A stretch of DNA of 64,000 nt, from assembly GCF_004122165.1 (NCBI RefSeq), contig NZ_SBKO01000001.1:1178001-1242000 (forward strand). The letters run 5' to 3'. Under the pieces are notes generated by a model. The model was not told where the DNA came from, did no database searches, and was given only the letters and a program-made list of their open reading frames with translations. Of this stretch, positions 18,420-26,369 are shown in pieces; positions within the stretch are counted from its first letter, which is position 1, and every line of letters starts with the position of its first letter. The stretch comes from Flavobacterium amnicola. GTDB taxonomy: Bacteria > Bacteroidota > Bacteroidia > Flavobacteriales > Flavobacteriaceae. The position numbers were made by a program, and so were the translations under genes.

Positions 18420-18499
18420 AAAGCAGTAATTTTTTGTAGAAATTATCTTTCGTTTTGAATGCGGAACAGCCATTTCTATGCTTAATTTTTAAAAAGAAT

Positions 18500-19318
18500 A
18501 TGATACAAATAGCAAAAAAAGGGAAAGTTGTTTTGGCGGGAGCTGGTCCGGGTGATCCCGATTTAATCAGCCTGAAAGCCTTAAAATATTTACAAACTGC
18601 CGATGTGGTTTTAACCGACCGATTGGTGTCGCCTTTATTAATTGATCAATATGCACGCAAAGACGCAGAAGTAATTTACGTAGGCAAACAATGTTCTAAA
18701 GGTATTTGGACACCTCAAAGAGATATTAATGAACTTATAGTGGAATTTGCATTGCAAGGTAAATTAGTATTGCGATTAAAAGGTGGCGATGCTACTTTGT
18801 TTTCTAATGTTTTAGATGAATTGCAAACAGTTAAGAAACATGAAATACCATATGAAATTATTCCGGGTGTTTCGGCTGCCTTTGGGGCTGCGGCTTACAC
18901 GGGAATTCCGTTAACAGCCAGGGATCATTCGAGAGGGGTGCGTTTTCTGACTTTGTATGATTTGAATACTGTTTCGTCGCATCAATGGAAGGATTGGGCA
19001 ACGACTGAAGATACTTTGGTATTTTACATGAGTGGTCAGCGATTGAATACGTTAACCCAACAGCTTTTACATCATAAAATTGATACAACAAAAGGAATAG
19101 CGGTAGTGCAACAAGCGACTACGCCCGACCAAAAAACCAGGGTGTTTTCTTTTGAGGAAATTCAGCATAAGGAATTGCCCGAATTTGAGTACGTGCCTAC
19201 ACTGCTGATTATTGGTAAAGTTGTGAATCTACACCATCAATTTCAATGGTTCACAGAAAAAAGTACAACGGAATCTTATTTCGATAACCATAAAATAATT
19301 TATCAAAATGCTATCTGA
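18500..19318 (+). CDS. cobA: Uroporphyrinogen-III C-methyltransferase
   Basis: 272 residues from the ATG at 18500 (MIQIAKKGKVVLAGAGPGDP); an earlier in-frame ATG at 18455 adds an untypical extension. Makes precorrin-2, the first step to the siroheme of sulfite reductase. SUMT motifs: VVLAGAGPGDPDLISLKAL, the RLKGGDATLF signature, and the IPGVSAAFGAAAYTGIPLT region. The other two siroheme steps are in the fusion protein at 23390. It overlaps cysJ by 11 bases. Confidence 0.93.
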   Translation: MIQIAKKGKVVLAGAGPGDPDLISLKALKYLQTADVVLTDRLVSPLLIDQYARKDAEVIYVGKQCSKGIWTPQRDINELIVEFALQGKLVLRLKGGDATLFSNVLDELQTVKKHEIPYEIIPGVSAAFGAAAYTGIPLTARDHSRGVRFLTLYDLNTVSSHQWKDWATTEDTLVFYMSGQRLNTLTQQLLHHKIDTTKGIAVVQQATTPDQKTRVFSFEEIQHKELPEFEYVPTLLIIGKVVNLHHQFQWFTEKSTTESYFDNHKIIYQNAI

Positions 19319-20960
19319 TACTAAATTAAGTTTATTACAACAATTGGTGCAAAACGCATCCAATGACGAAATCATTTGGACGAAAGGATACCTCGCTGGG
19401 TTTTTAGATCAAAACCGATTAGGAGTAACGATTCCTGCAATTGCAACAAGTTTGCCAGTGGCAGTAAAACCATTGATTATTTATGGTACCGAAACCGGAA
19501 ATTCTAAAAAAGTAGCCTCGCAATTATTGGCAACTTTCAAAAAGAATAAAATCCTAGCAAAGGCTGTCGATGTGTTTCAATACGATGTGGCCAAACTGGA
19601 AAAAGAAAATTTGGTGCTATTTGTGATGAGTACGCAAGGAGAAGGAGAATTTCCTCAAAATGCAGTAGGTTTTTATGAAAAATTGAAGGCTTCGGAAGCA
19701 AATTTGAACAAGGTTTCGTATGCCGTACTTGGGCTTGGTGATTCTTCTTATCCGTTGTTCTGTAATGCGGGTGTTTTGTTGGATGAGGTTTTGGCCGAAA
19801 AAGGAGCTAAAAGATTAATACCATTAGTAAAAGCCGATGTCGATTATAGCGATGTTGTCAGCCATTGGGAATCCGATTTACAAAAAGTTTTTCAAAATCA
19901 AGGAACCACAGCAGTTCAAGTAAAACAGTCAACATCAGTTTCTCATAAAAAAAATCACACGGGAATAATTAGTCATAAAGTTGTGTTGAATGATAGCGGT
20001 TCGAATAAAGAAACCTATCACATCGAAATTACTTCGGATGATGAGGTAGTATATGAACCTGGAGATGCTTTAGGTGTTTTTCCGAAAAATAATGAGGAAG
20101 AAATTAAAGCTATTGCTGCCTATTTCGGTGAAGAAAAATTTACAATTCTTGCCGATAAAAATGTTCGGGGTTTGTCTAAAAAAACAATGGAAGCTTTTTC
20201 AACTTTGTTTGAAATTGAAATCAATGAAGAGAAAGCGAATTTGTTAGATATCATTCAGAAATACCAACCAAAAAAGGTAAAATTAGCTGAAGTAGTTGAT
20301 TTGCTTCATCCTATTGCTCCACGATTGTATTCGATTTCTTCTTCAGCTGAAGCGCATGACGGACAAGTACATCTGACGGTAAATTTGAATAAGTTTAGCG
20401 TTGATGATGAGTTAAGGACAGGCTTGGCTTCTCGGTTTTTAGCTGATTTTCCAATGAATTCAGTATTAGAATTCTACATCCATAAAAATCAAAATTTCCG
20501 ATTACCAAAAGCTGAAATCGATATCATTATGATTGGTCCGGGAACGGGTATTGCCCCTTTCAGAAGTTTCTTGGCAGAAAGAGATGTAACTGGCGCAGAA
20601 GGTAAAAACTGGCTGTTTTTTGGGGAACAGCATTTTGTATTGGATTTCTATTACCAAACGGAAATTCAGGAGTGGCTGACTACAGGTGTTTTAACGAAGT
20701 TGGATACGGCTTTTTCAAGAGATCAGGAACGCAAAATTTATGTGCAGGATCGAATCCGAGAAAAAGGAAAAGAATTCAATGCTTGGTTGGAAAATGGCGC
20801 ATCCATTTATATCTGTGGACAAAAAAATCCGATGAGTCAAGATGTGGAAGAAGTGATTCTGGAAGTGATTGCAAAAGAACGTAATGTCTCAGTTGATGAA
20901 GCAAAAAAAGTTCTGGAGGCATTGGAAAATCAAGGAAAATACCAAAAAGACGTGTATTAA
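19308..20960 (+). CDS. cysJ: Sulfite reductase flavoprotein alpha-component
   Basis: 550 residues. Passes electrons from NADPH via FAD and FMN to the hemoprotein. Domains: short N-terminal helix; flavodoxin FMN domain (about 62-200, IIYGTETGNSKKVA, STQGEGEFPQN); FAD domain with RLYSISSS near 340; NADPH domain with GPGTGIAPFRSFLAER near 410; C-terminal YQKDVY, as in CysJ/CPR proteins. Slightly shorter than E. coli CysJ (about 599). Confidence 0.94.
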   Translation: MLSDTKLSLLQQLVQNASNDEIIWTKGYLAGFLDQNRLGVTIPAIATSLPVAVKPLIIYGTETGNSKKVASQLLATFKKNKILAKAVDVFQYDVAKLEKENLVLFVMSTQGEGEFPQNAVGFYEKLKASEANLNKVSYAVLGLGDSSYPLFCNAGVLLDEVLAEKGAKRLIPLVKADVDYSDVVSHWESDLQKVFQNQGTTAVQVKQSTSVSHKKNHTGIISHKVVLNDSGSNKETYHIEITSDDEVVYEPGDALGVFPKNNEEEIKAIAAYFGEEKFTILADKNVRGLSKKTMEAFSTLFEIEINEEKANLLDIIQKYQPKKVKLAEVVDLLHPIAPRLYSISSSAEAHDGQVHLTVNLNKFSVDDELRTGLASRFLADFPMNSVLEFYIHKNQNFRLPKAEIDIIMIGPGTGIAPFRSFLAERDVTGAEGKNWLFFGEQHFVLDFYYQTEIQEWLTTGVLTKLDTAFSRDQERKIYVQDRIREKGKEFNAWLENGASIYICGQKNPMSQDVEEVILEVIAKERNVSVDEAKKVLEALENQGKYQKDVY

Positions 20961-20962
20961 TA

Positions 20963-21001
20963 ATCCAGCTAATAGCTAAATGCTAGTAGCTGAAAGCTAA
21001 A
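20963..21001 (+). repeat. Short AGCTAA-type repeat between cysJ and cysI
   Basis: Repeated words around AGCTAATAGCTAAA, TAGTAGCTGAAAGCTAA. A low-complexity array filling the 47-base gap; no terminator structure. Confidence 0.4.
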
Positions 21002-21007
21002 AATAAA

Positions 21008-22654
21008 ATGAGCGATAAATTATCAGCAGTAGAACATATTAAGACCAAGAGTGATGGTCTTCGAGGTACTTTGAAAGAAAGTATCGATTTGGATAATCAT
21101 ACGGGTAATGTACGTCCGGATGATGAAACCCTAGTGAAATTCCACGGCATGTATGTGCAGGATGACCGTGACCGCCGCGCCGAAAGAGCGGCAAAAAAGT
21201 TAGACAAATTGTATTCATTTATGATTCGTTTGCGTATTCCTGGTGGCGTAATTAATGCTAAGCAATGGTTGGCTACACACGAAATTTCGGAACAGTACGG
21301 AACAGGAACATTAAAAATTACCACCAGACAAACGGTACAATTGCATGGTTTGCTAAAACATCAATTACGACCAACAATTCAGGCGTTTAATACTGCGAAA
21401 TTAGATTCTATCGCGGCATGTGGTGACGTAAACCGAAATGTAATTGTGAGTTCGCATCCACAAATTTCACCCATTCATCAGCAGATTTATGAATATGCCG
21501 ATAAGATTTCAACGTTACTTCTACCTAAAACGCAATCCTATTACGAAGTGTTTATCGACGGTGAAAAAATTTACGAACGTTCATCGGAAGCCGATCCGTT
21601 GTATGAAGATCGCTATTTGCCTCGAAAATTTAAAATTGCAATCGCGATTCCGCCAAGTAACGATGTCGATGTGTTTACCAATGATATTGGGTTGATAGCC
21701 ATTATTGAAAAAGAAGAATTAAAAGGTTTTAATATCGCAATTGGTGGTGGGTTGGCAACAACGCACGGTAATCCGAATACGTATTCGCGCTTGGGAAGTA
21801 TTATCGGATTTACCGATACCGAAGAAAAAACGTTGAAGGCTGTGTATGAAATTTTAACGGTACAACGTGACTTCGGAAATCGTGTAGATAGAAAATTATC
21901 CCGATTGAAATATACAGTCGATAAATTAACCGTAGAAGGTTTCAAAAAAGAGTTGGAAAGCCGTATCGGATTTGAATTGGAGCCAGAAAGACCGTACACT
22001 TTTACCGAAAGAAGTGATCGTTTTGGTTGGGAACAAAATCATGATGGAAAATGGTTTTATACACTATTTGTCGAACACGGAGTGGTGAAACCGTATCAAA
22101 AACAATTTTTGTACGAATTAGCACAATTGAATGTTAACAATTTCATTTTTTCAGGAAATCAAAATCTGATTTTGGGAGAAATTGATGAGAATAATAAAGC
22201 AAAAGTGGAAGCTTTATTGCTTCAACATGATATTGAGAAACAGGTGAGTGCTTTGCGAAAAAATTCGATGGCCTGTGTGGCATTGCCAACTTGTCCGCTA
22301 GCATTGGCTGAAGCACAACGTTACCTGCCGGAATTGGTGACTAAAATCGAACCAATGTTGGCTAAGCATGAGTTAACACAAGATGAAATTACCATTCGCA
22401 TGACCGGGTGTCCTAATGGATGTGGACGTCCGTATGTCGCAGAACTTGGCTTTGTGGGAACAGGACCCGAACAATACAATTTTATGTTGGGAGGCGATCG
22501 TTTCGGAACGCGCTTGAATACAATTTACAAAGAGAAACAAACGGAAACTCAGATTTTAGAAGAAATAGATGTTTTATTAGGAAGGTATGTGAATGAAAAG
22601 CTGGAACAAGAAACTTTTGGCGATTTTACTTATCGTGTGATTTTAGAAAAATGA
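21008..22654 (+). CDS. cysI: Sulfite reductase hemoprotein beta-component
   Basis: 548 residues. Six-electron reduction of sulfite to sulfide at a coupled siroheme-[4Fe-4S] centre. Cluster ligands lie in CVALPTCPLALAEAQ near residue 422 and TGCPNGCGRPYVAE near 467 (C-x5-C and C-x3-C). Siroheme-binding arginine region GTGTLKITTRQTVQLHG near residue 97. The last four bases overlap the next start (ATGA), so translational coupling to the DUF2490 gene is likely. Confidence 0.95.
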   Translation: MSDKLSAVEHIKTKSDGLRGTLKESIDLDNHTGNVRPDDETLVKFHGMYVQDDRDRRAERAAKKLDKLYSFMIRLRIPGGVINAKQWLATHEISEQYGTGTLKITTRQTVQLHGLLKHQLRPTIQAFNTAKLDSIAACGDVNRNVIVSSHPQISPIHQQIYEYADKISTLLLPKTQSYYEVFIDGEKIYERSSEADPLYEDRYLPRKFKIAIAIPPSNDVDVFTNDIGLIAIIEKEELKGFNIAIGGGLATTHGNPNTYSRLGSIIGFTDTEEKTLKAVYEILTVQRDFGNRVDRKLSRLKYTVDKLTVEGFKKELESRIGFELEPERPYTFTERSDRFGWEQNHDGKWFYTLFVEHGVVKPYQKQFLYELAQLNVNNFIFSGNQNLILGEIDENNKAKVEALLLQHDIEKQVSALRKNSMACVALPTCPLALAEAQRYLPELVTKIEPMLAKHELTQDEITIRMTGCPNGCGRPYVAELGFVGTGPEQYNFMLGGDRFGTRLNTIYKEKQTETQILEEIDVLLGRYVNEKLEQETFGDFTYRVILEK

Positions 22655-23397
22655 AAAAAATAATTTTGCTTACAGTTTTATTATTTCCAAAGCTTTTATT
22701 GGCACAAAAAAATATAGAAAAACAACAGCTTATTTGGTATGGATATTATAATACATTAAAATTTAATGAAAAATGGTCTTTGTTGAGTGAAATTCAAGAG
22801 CGCCAATTCTATAATCCAACAGCACAACATCAGTTGGTTTTTAGATCATATTTGGAAAGAAAGTTGATAGGTAATTGGAATGCATCTGCAGGAGTAACTT
22901 ATTTTTTACAAAATCCCAATAATCCTGAATCTGAAAGTAATCTCACAGTTCCTGAACTTAGGCCAGACTTAGGATTTAATAATAAACAAAAACTTAGCTT
23001 TATTACTATTAATCATCGTTACAAAGCTGAAGCTCGTTTTTTTCACGATGTAAAAAATGGCAAATTGGTTGATGGATTTCGGTTTTCAAACTTCAGATTT
23101 AGGTATCAGCTGGGTTTAGATTTTCCACTATGGAAAAAAAAAGAAAAAGAGAAAATAATTTTAAAGTTGAAAGATGAAATAATGTTTAATGTAGGGAGTA
23201 AAATAGTTAAAAATACGTTCGATCAAAACAGAGTTTATCTTGCGCTGAATTATAAGTTTAATGATTCCTATGCGATTGAAATGGGTTGTATGGACTGGTT
23301 TCAACAACAAAAGACAGGAGTTGATTTTTACAATAGAGACATCTTAAGATTTTCTGTATTTCACACTATTGATTTAAAAAAGAAAGAAAATGACTAA
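22651..23397 (+). CDS. DUF2490 outer-membrane beta-barrel-like protein in the sulfate operon
   Basis: 248 residues with signal peptide MKKIILLTVLLFPKLLLAQ. The mature part has alternating strands with many aromatic residues (WYGYYNTLKFNEKWSLLSEIQERQFYN, split by short turns) and ends in FSVFHTIDLKK. It fits the DUF2490 family of predicted outer-membrane barrels. It overlaps cysI by four bases and the CysG-TSUP fusion by eight, so it is embedded in the operon. A role as an outer-membrane port for sulfate or another sulfur source is a guess based only on position. Confidence 0.8.
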   Translation: MKKIILLTVLLFPKLLLAQKNIEKQQLIWYGYYNTLKFNEKWSLLSEIQERQFYNPTAQHQLVFRSYLERKLIGNWNASAGVTYFLQNPNNPESESNLTVPELRPDLGFNNKQKLSFITINHRYKAEARFFHDVKNGKLVDGFRFSNFRFRYQLGLDFPLWKKKEKEKIILKLKDEIMFNVGSKIVKNTFDQNRVYLALNYKFNDSYAIEMGCMDWFQQQKTGVDFYNRDILRFSVFHTIDLKKKEND

Positions 23398-24844
23398 TAC
23401 GCTTTTCCCAATTTTTTTGAAAACAGAAACGGCTCACTTTTTAATCGTAGGCGGTGGAAATGTTGGTTTGGAAAAAACCGAAACTTTATTGCGGCAAAAT
23501 CCTGCTATTAGAATCACAATTGTTGCGACTTATTTTCATCCGAAAGTGCTTGAAATTGGCGCTCAAAATAACAATGTAGTGCTTTTGGAGAGGCCTTTCG
23601 AAGGTGCTGATGTTTTAGAAAAGGATTTTGTCATCATCGCTACCGATGTGCCAATATTAAATTCCAGAATCAGAGAATTAGCCAAAGCGGAAGGAATCAA
23701 AGTCAATGCTGCCGATCAGCCTGATTTGTGTGATTTTTACCTTGGATCTATTGTCAATAAAGGAACACTGAAGATTGCGATTTCCACTAATGGTAAATCA
23801 CCCGTTTTGGCAAAAAGAATGCGGGAATATTTTACAGATGTCATTCCGGATGGAATCGACAAAAGTATTGATCAATTGAATCAATACAGAAGGGAACATA
23901 AAGGTGATTTTGGTCAAAAATTAGCCGATTTGAACAGGGCAACAGAAAGTCTTTCTTCCAAAAAAAGAGAGAAGAAAGCAACGAAGAAATACCAAAGATT
24001 AGTGCTTGAAATAACATTGTTATTTATGGTTTTTTTTGTTGGTTTCGGAGTATCGAAGTTTGTTACTTTTGATGAAACGGTTTCTTATTTTCAAAAAATC
24101 ACGAATGTTTTCTTCGGAATGCTTCTGGTTGGTTTTTTTGCGCAATTAGTGGATGGTGCTTTGGGTTTGGGTTATGGGGTAACATGTTCTACAAGCATGA
24201 TGTTACTCGGAATTAAACTGCCAGCCATCAGTGGAAGTATTCATACTGCCGAAATGTTTTCTAGTGGAATCAGTGGTTTTTCGCATTATAAATTCGGAAA
24301 CGTAAACAAGAAATTGTTTTTCTGGATTGCCATTCCGGGTGTAATTGGAGCGATAGCCGGCGCTTTGCTCTTAATTTATCTGGGTGAAAAATACGAAGTA
24401 ATTACTTATGGAATTCTAGCGAGTTATACATTACTGATTGGAATCCGATTGATTATTCTGGCTTTCAGAAAAAAAATCGAAAAGCAAAAATTAAAGAATA
24501 CAGGATTTCTTGGTTTTTCAGGTGGCTTTTTTGATGCTTTCGGCGGCGGTGGCTGGGGGCCAATTGTGACCTCCACACTATTAGCCAAAGGAAGAAAATC
24601 TAGCTATGTGATTGGTACCGTGAGTCTGGCGGAATTCTTTGTCACGTTGGCGGCTTCCATTACTTTTTTTGCATCATTGGGTATCAGTCATTGGTATATT
24701 ATTTTGGGATTGATTCTGGGTGGTTCTGCTGCAGCACCCATCGGAGCTAGAATGGCAGGTAAACTACCTCAAAAAACAGCATTATTGTTGGTTGCTTTTT
24801 TGGTAATTGTATTCAGTGTAAGAATGTTACTAAAGATATTTTAA
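23390..24844 (+). CDS. Fusion: precorrin-2 dehydrogenase/ferrochelatase domain + TSUP (TauE/SafE) transporter
   Basis: 484 residues. Residues 1-190 are the CysG N-terminal half: Rossmann motif VGGGNVGLEKTETLL, the catalytic-Asp region VNAADQPDLCDF and STNGKSPVLAKRMREYF. It should oxidise precorrin-2 and insert iron to give siroheme. After a basic linker (SSKKREKKATKKYQ) the rest is a membrane protein of the TSUP family in two similar halves: GMLLVGFFAQLVDGALGLGYG near residue 245 and GFSGGFFDAFGGGGWGPI near 380. Family members move sulfite, sulfate or sulfonates. No other sulfate transporter is encoded in this operon, so the TSUP half is the best candidate importer (inference). Last gene of the operon. 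Confidence 0.9.
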   Translation: MTNTLFPIFLKTETAHFLIVGGGNVGLEKTETLLRQNPAIRITIVATYFHPKVLEIGAQNNNVVLLERPFEGADVLEKDFVIIATDVPILNSRIRELAKAEGIKVNAADQPDLCDFYLGSIVNKGTLKIAISTNGKSPVLAKRMREYFTDVIPDGIDKSIDQLNQYRREHKGDFGQKLADLNRATESLSSKKREKKATKKYQRLVLEITLLFMVFFVGFGVSKFVTFDETVSYFQKITNVFFGMLLVGFFAQLVDGALGLGYGVTCSTSMMLLGIKLPAISGSIHTAEMFSSGISGFSHYKFGNVNKKLFFWIAIPGVIGAIAGALLLIYLGEKYEVITYGILASYTLLIGIRLIILAFRKKIEKQKLKNTGFLGFSGGFFDAFGGGGWGPIVTSTLLAKGRKSSYVIGTVSLAEFFVTLAASITFFASLGISHWYIILGLILGGSAAAPIGARMAGKLPQKTALLLVAFLVIVFSVRMLLKIF

Positions 24845-24934
24845 CGTAAAAGGACTAATGGTAGAATTATTTCAATTTAAAATGAATGTGATTAGAAAAA
24901 TAAACCAATATAATTAAATTACTAAGCAAAATTT

Positions 24935-24984
24935 AGAAAAATAATCTATAATATTTTTTTAATTAGAAAAACATTCTACATTTG
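24935..24984 (+). promoter_or_regulatory. Promoter of the metX-thrA leader with shared upstream box
   Basis: TACATTTG at 24977-24984. AGAAAAATAATCT at 24935-24947 ends 29 bases before it, as at 10246 and 13215. No TTG at the usual -33 position. Confidence 0.68.
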
Positions 24985-25001
24985 CCCTGTAAATAAATGA
25001 T

Positions 25002-25076
25002 ATGAAATCGCCATTAAGAAGAAGTTTGCGCAAGCAAACACCAAAAAATAAAAGCGATACCATATATGACCGCTAA
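25002..25076 (+). CDS. Possible small basic upstream ORF in the metX leader
   Basis: 24 codons starting 17 bases after the -7 element and therefore the first ORF on the transcript. It begins MKSPLRRSLRKQTPKNK and is rich in Arg/Lys with no Met run. It may be a translated upstream ORF that feeds ribosomes to the Met leader, or chance. Confidence 0.35.
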   Translation: MKSPLRRSLRKQTPKNKSDTIYDR

Positions 25077-25094
25077 AAAATAAATTTTACATAT

Positions 25095-25163
25095 ATGAAA
25101 ACAACAATGTGCAATATGATAATGATGATGTGGCTATATGCCGCTGAGGATATTATTGCATAA
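25095..25163 (+). CDS. Methionine-rich attenuator leader peptide of metX-thrA
   Basis: 22 codons; Met at 1, 5, 8 and the run 10-12 (MCNMIMMMWLY), ending AAEDIIA. GAGG within the E-D codons (25146-25149) can pair with CCTC (25190-25193) of the terminator 5' arm, extended past one T-T mismatch by GC. The MMMW core and the A-E-D ending parallel the leader at 10314. Stalling at the Met run would favour read-through into metX. Confidence 0.8.
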   Translation: MKTTMCNMIMMMWLYAAEDIIA

Positions 25164-25188
25164 TTTTAAATTATAAAATGCCAATACA

Positions 25189-25216
25189 ACCTCTGCTTAA
25201 AACCAGAGGTTTTTTT
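25189..25216 (+). terminator. Attenuator terminator of the metX leader
   Basis: ACCTCTG / CAGAGGT stem with an 8-base loop and a T-run to 25216. Competes with the antiterminator to 25146-25149. Confidence 0.8.
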
Positions 25217-25226
25217 ATGAATACTT

Positions 25227-25313
25227 AGTCTTGTAATGATGTCATTACGGTTTTAAAATTTGTTTTTTGTTTGTTAAGACTGCCTTTGGTTTTAATACTG
25301 AAGGTGGTCTTTT
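25227..25313 (+). promoter_or_regulatory. Second hairpin switch before metX
   Basis: AGTCTT (25227-25232) can pair with AAGACT (25276-25281), which is also the 5' arm of a weaker G-U containing hairpin AAGACTGCCTT / AAGGTGGTCTT (25276-25311) ending in TTTT. A small hairpin GTAATGA/TCATTAC lies between. The start of this element (ACTTAGTCTTGT just after an ATGAAT) resembles the corresponding part of Cys leader 2 (ACTTAATCTTGT after ATGAAG). An ORF of 16 codons (25178-25228) would end exactly here after passing through the first terminator. Likely a second, possibly decayed, attenuator. Confidence 0.5.
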
Positions 25314-25325
25314 AAAAAAAAATGT

Positions 25326-26300
25326 ATGAGTGATGTATTTAACATAATTGAAAGTAACCCACTACAAGCAATACTGGTTGGGAACGATGTCGAACTGAGC
25401 TATCAGGTTTTTGGTCGACCAATTGCTACTGCTCCAGTGGTTGTAGTCAATCATGCACTCACGGGAAATTCAAATGTATCAGGGAAAAACGGATGGTGGA
25501 AAAGTTTAATTGGTGAAAAAGAAGTCATTGATACCGAAAAATTTACGGTAATCTGTTTCAATATACCCGGAAATGGTTTTGATGGAAAGGTTGAAAATAG
25601 TATTGACAACTATAAAGAATATTCAACGACTGTTATTGCAGCTTTGTTTTGGGAAGGATTAGAAAAAATAGGTGTAAATCAGCTTTTTGCAGTTATCGGA
25701 GGAAGTTTAGGTGGAGGAATAGCTTGGGAAATGGGGTTTTTAAAACCTAAAGCGATTCAATTCATTATCCCGATTGCCACAAATTATAAAGCGACTGACT
25801 GGCTTATTGGTAATGTTTTGGTACAGGATCAGATTCTGAATAATTCGATTCGACCCATACACGACGCACGTTTGCATGCCATGTTGTTGTATAGAACGCC
25901 ACATTCATTGCAGACTAAGTTCCTTGCCGAAGAAAAAGAAGGATTGTTTCAGGTCGAATCCTGGTTGTTGCACCACGGAAATAAATTGGAAGAGCGATTT
26001 TTATTGTCTTCTTATAAGTTGATGAATCATTTGTTGAAAACCATTGGTCAAAGTATCACAGAAAACGATTTACTCGCTTTTGCTGTCGAGACCAAAGCAG
26101 TAATACATCAGATTGCAATCAATAGTGATTATTTTTTTATACCCGAGGAAAATCGCAAAACCCATCAGAAATTAAAAATGCTAAATGATAAAATACAGTA
26201 TTCTGAAATTGATTCTATCCATGGCCACGATGCTTTTTTAATCGAATACGAACAGCTGAATACGATTTTAAAGCCCATTTTTACAATACAAACTAACTAA
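25326..26300 (+). CDS. metX: Homoserine O-acetyltransferase
   Basis: 324 residues, alpha/beta-hydrolase fold. Acetylates homoserine as the entry to methionine synthesis. NHALTGNSNVSG near residue 39 is the oxyanion-hole region; the nucleophile Ser is in IGGSLGGGIAWEM near 128; the terminal His is in SIHGHDAFLIEY near 302. Slightly shorter than typical MetX (about 350-380). Serine-type relatives acylating homoserine with succinate exist, so the acyl donor is inferred. Under Met attenuation, followed by thrA. Confidence 0.88.
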   Translation: MSDVFNIIESNPLQAILVGNDVELSYQVFGRPIATAPVVVVNHALTGNSNVSGKNGWWKSLIGEKEVIDTEKFTVICFNIPGNGFDGKVENSIDNYKEYSTTVIAALFWEGLEKIGVNQLFAVIGGSLGGGIAWEMGFLKPKAIQFIIPIATNYKATDWLIGNVLVQDQILNNSIRPIHDARLHAMLLYRTPHSLQTKFLAEEKEGLFQVESWLLHHGNKLEERFLLSSYKLMNHLLKTIGQSITENDLLAFAVETKAVIHQIAINSDYFFIPEENRKTHQKLKMLNDKIQYSEIDSIHGHDAFLIEYEQLNTILKPIFTIQTN

Positions 26301-26316
26301 ACACAAAACACACAGC

Positions 26317-26348
26317 AAGCCGGTAAGTACCATGTTGACTTGCCGGTT
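26317..26348 (+). terminator. Hairpin between metX and thrA
   Basis: AAGCCGGTAAGT / ACTTGCCGGTT with two G-U pairs and a 9-base loop. It is followed by only TTATTT, so termination would be partial. It fills most of the 69-base gap and may lower thrA expression or protect the metX mRNA end. Confidence 0.45.
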
Positions 26349-26369
26349 ATTTAAAAAAAAAACACAACA

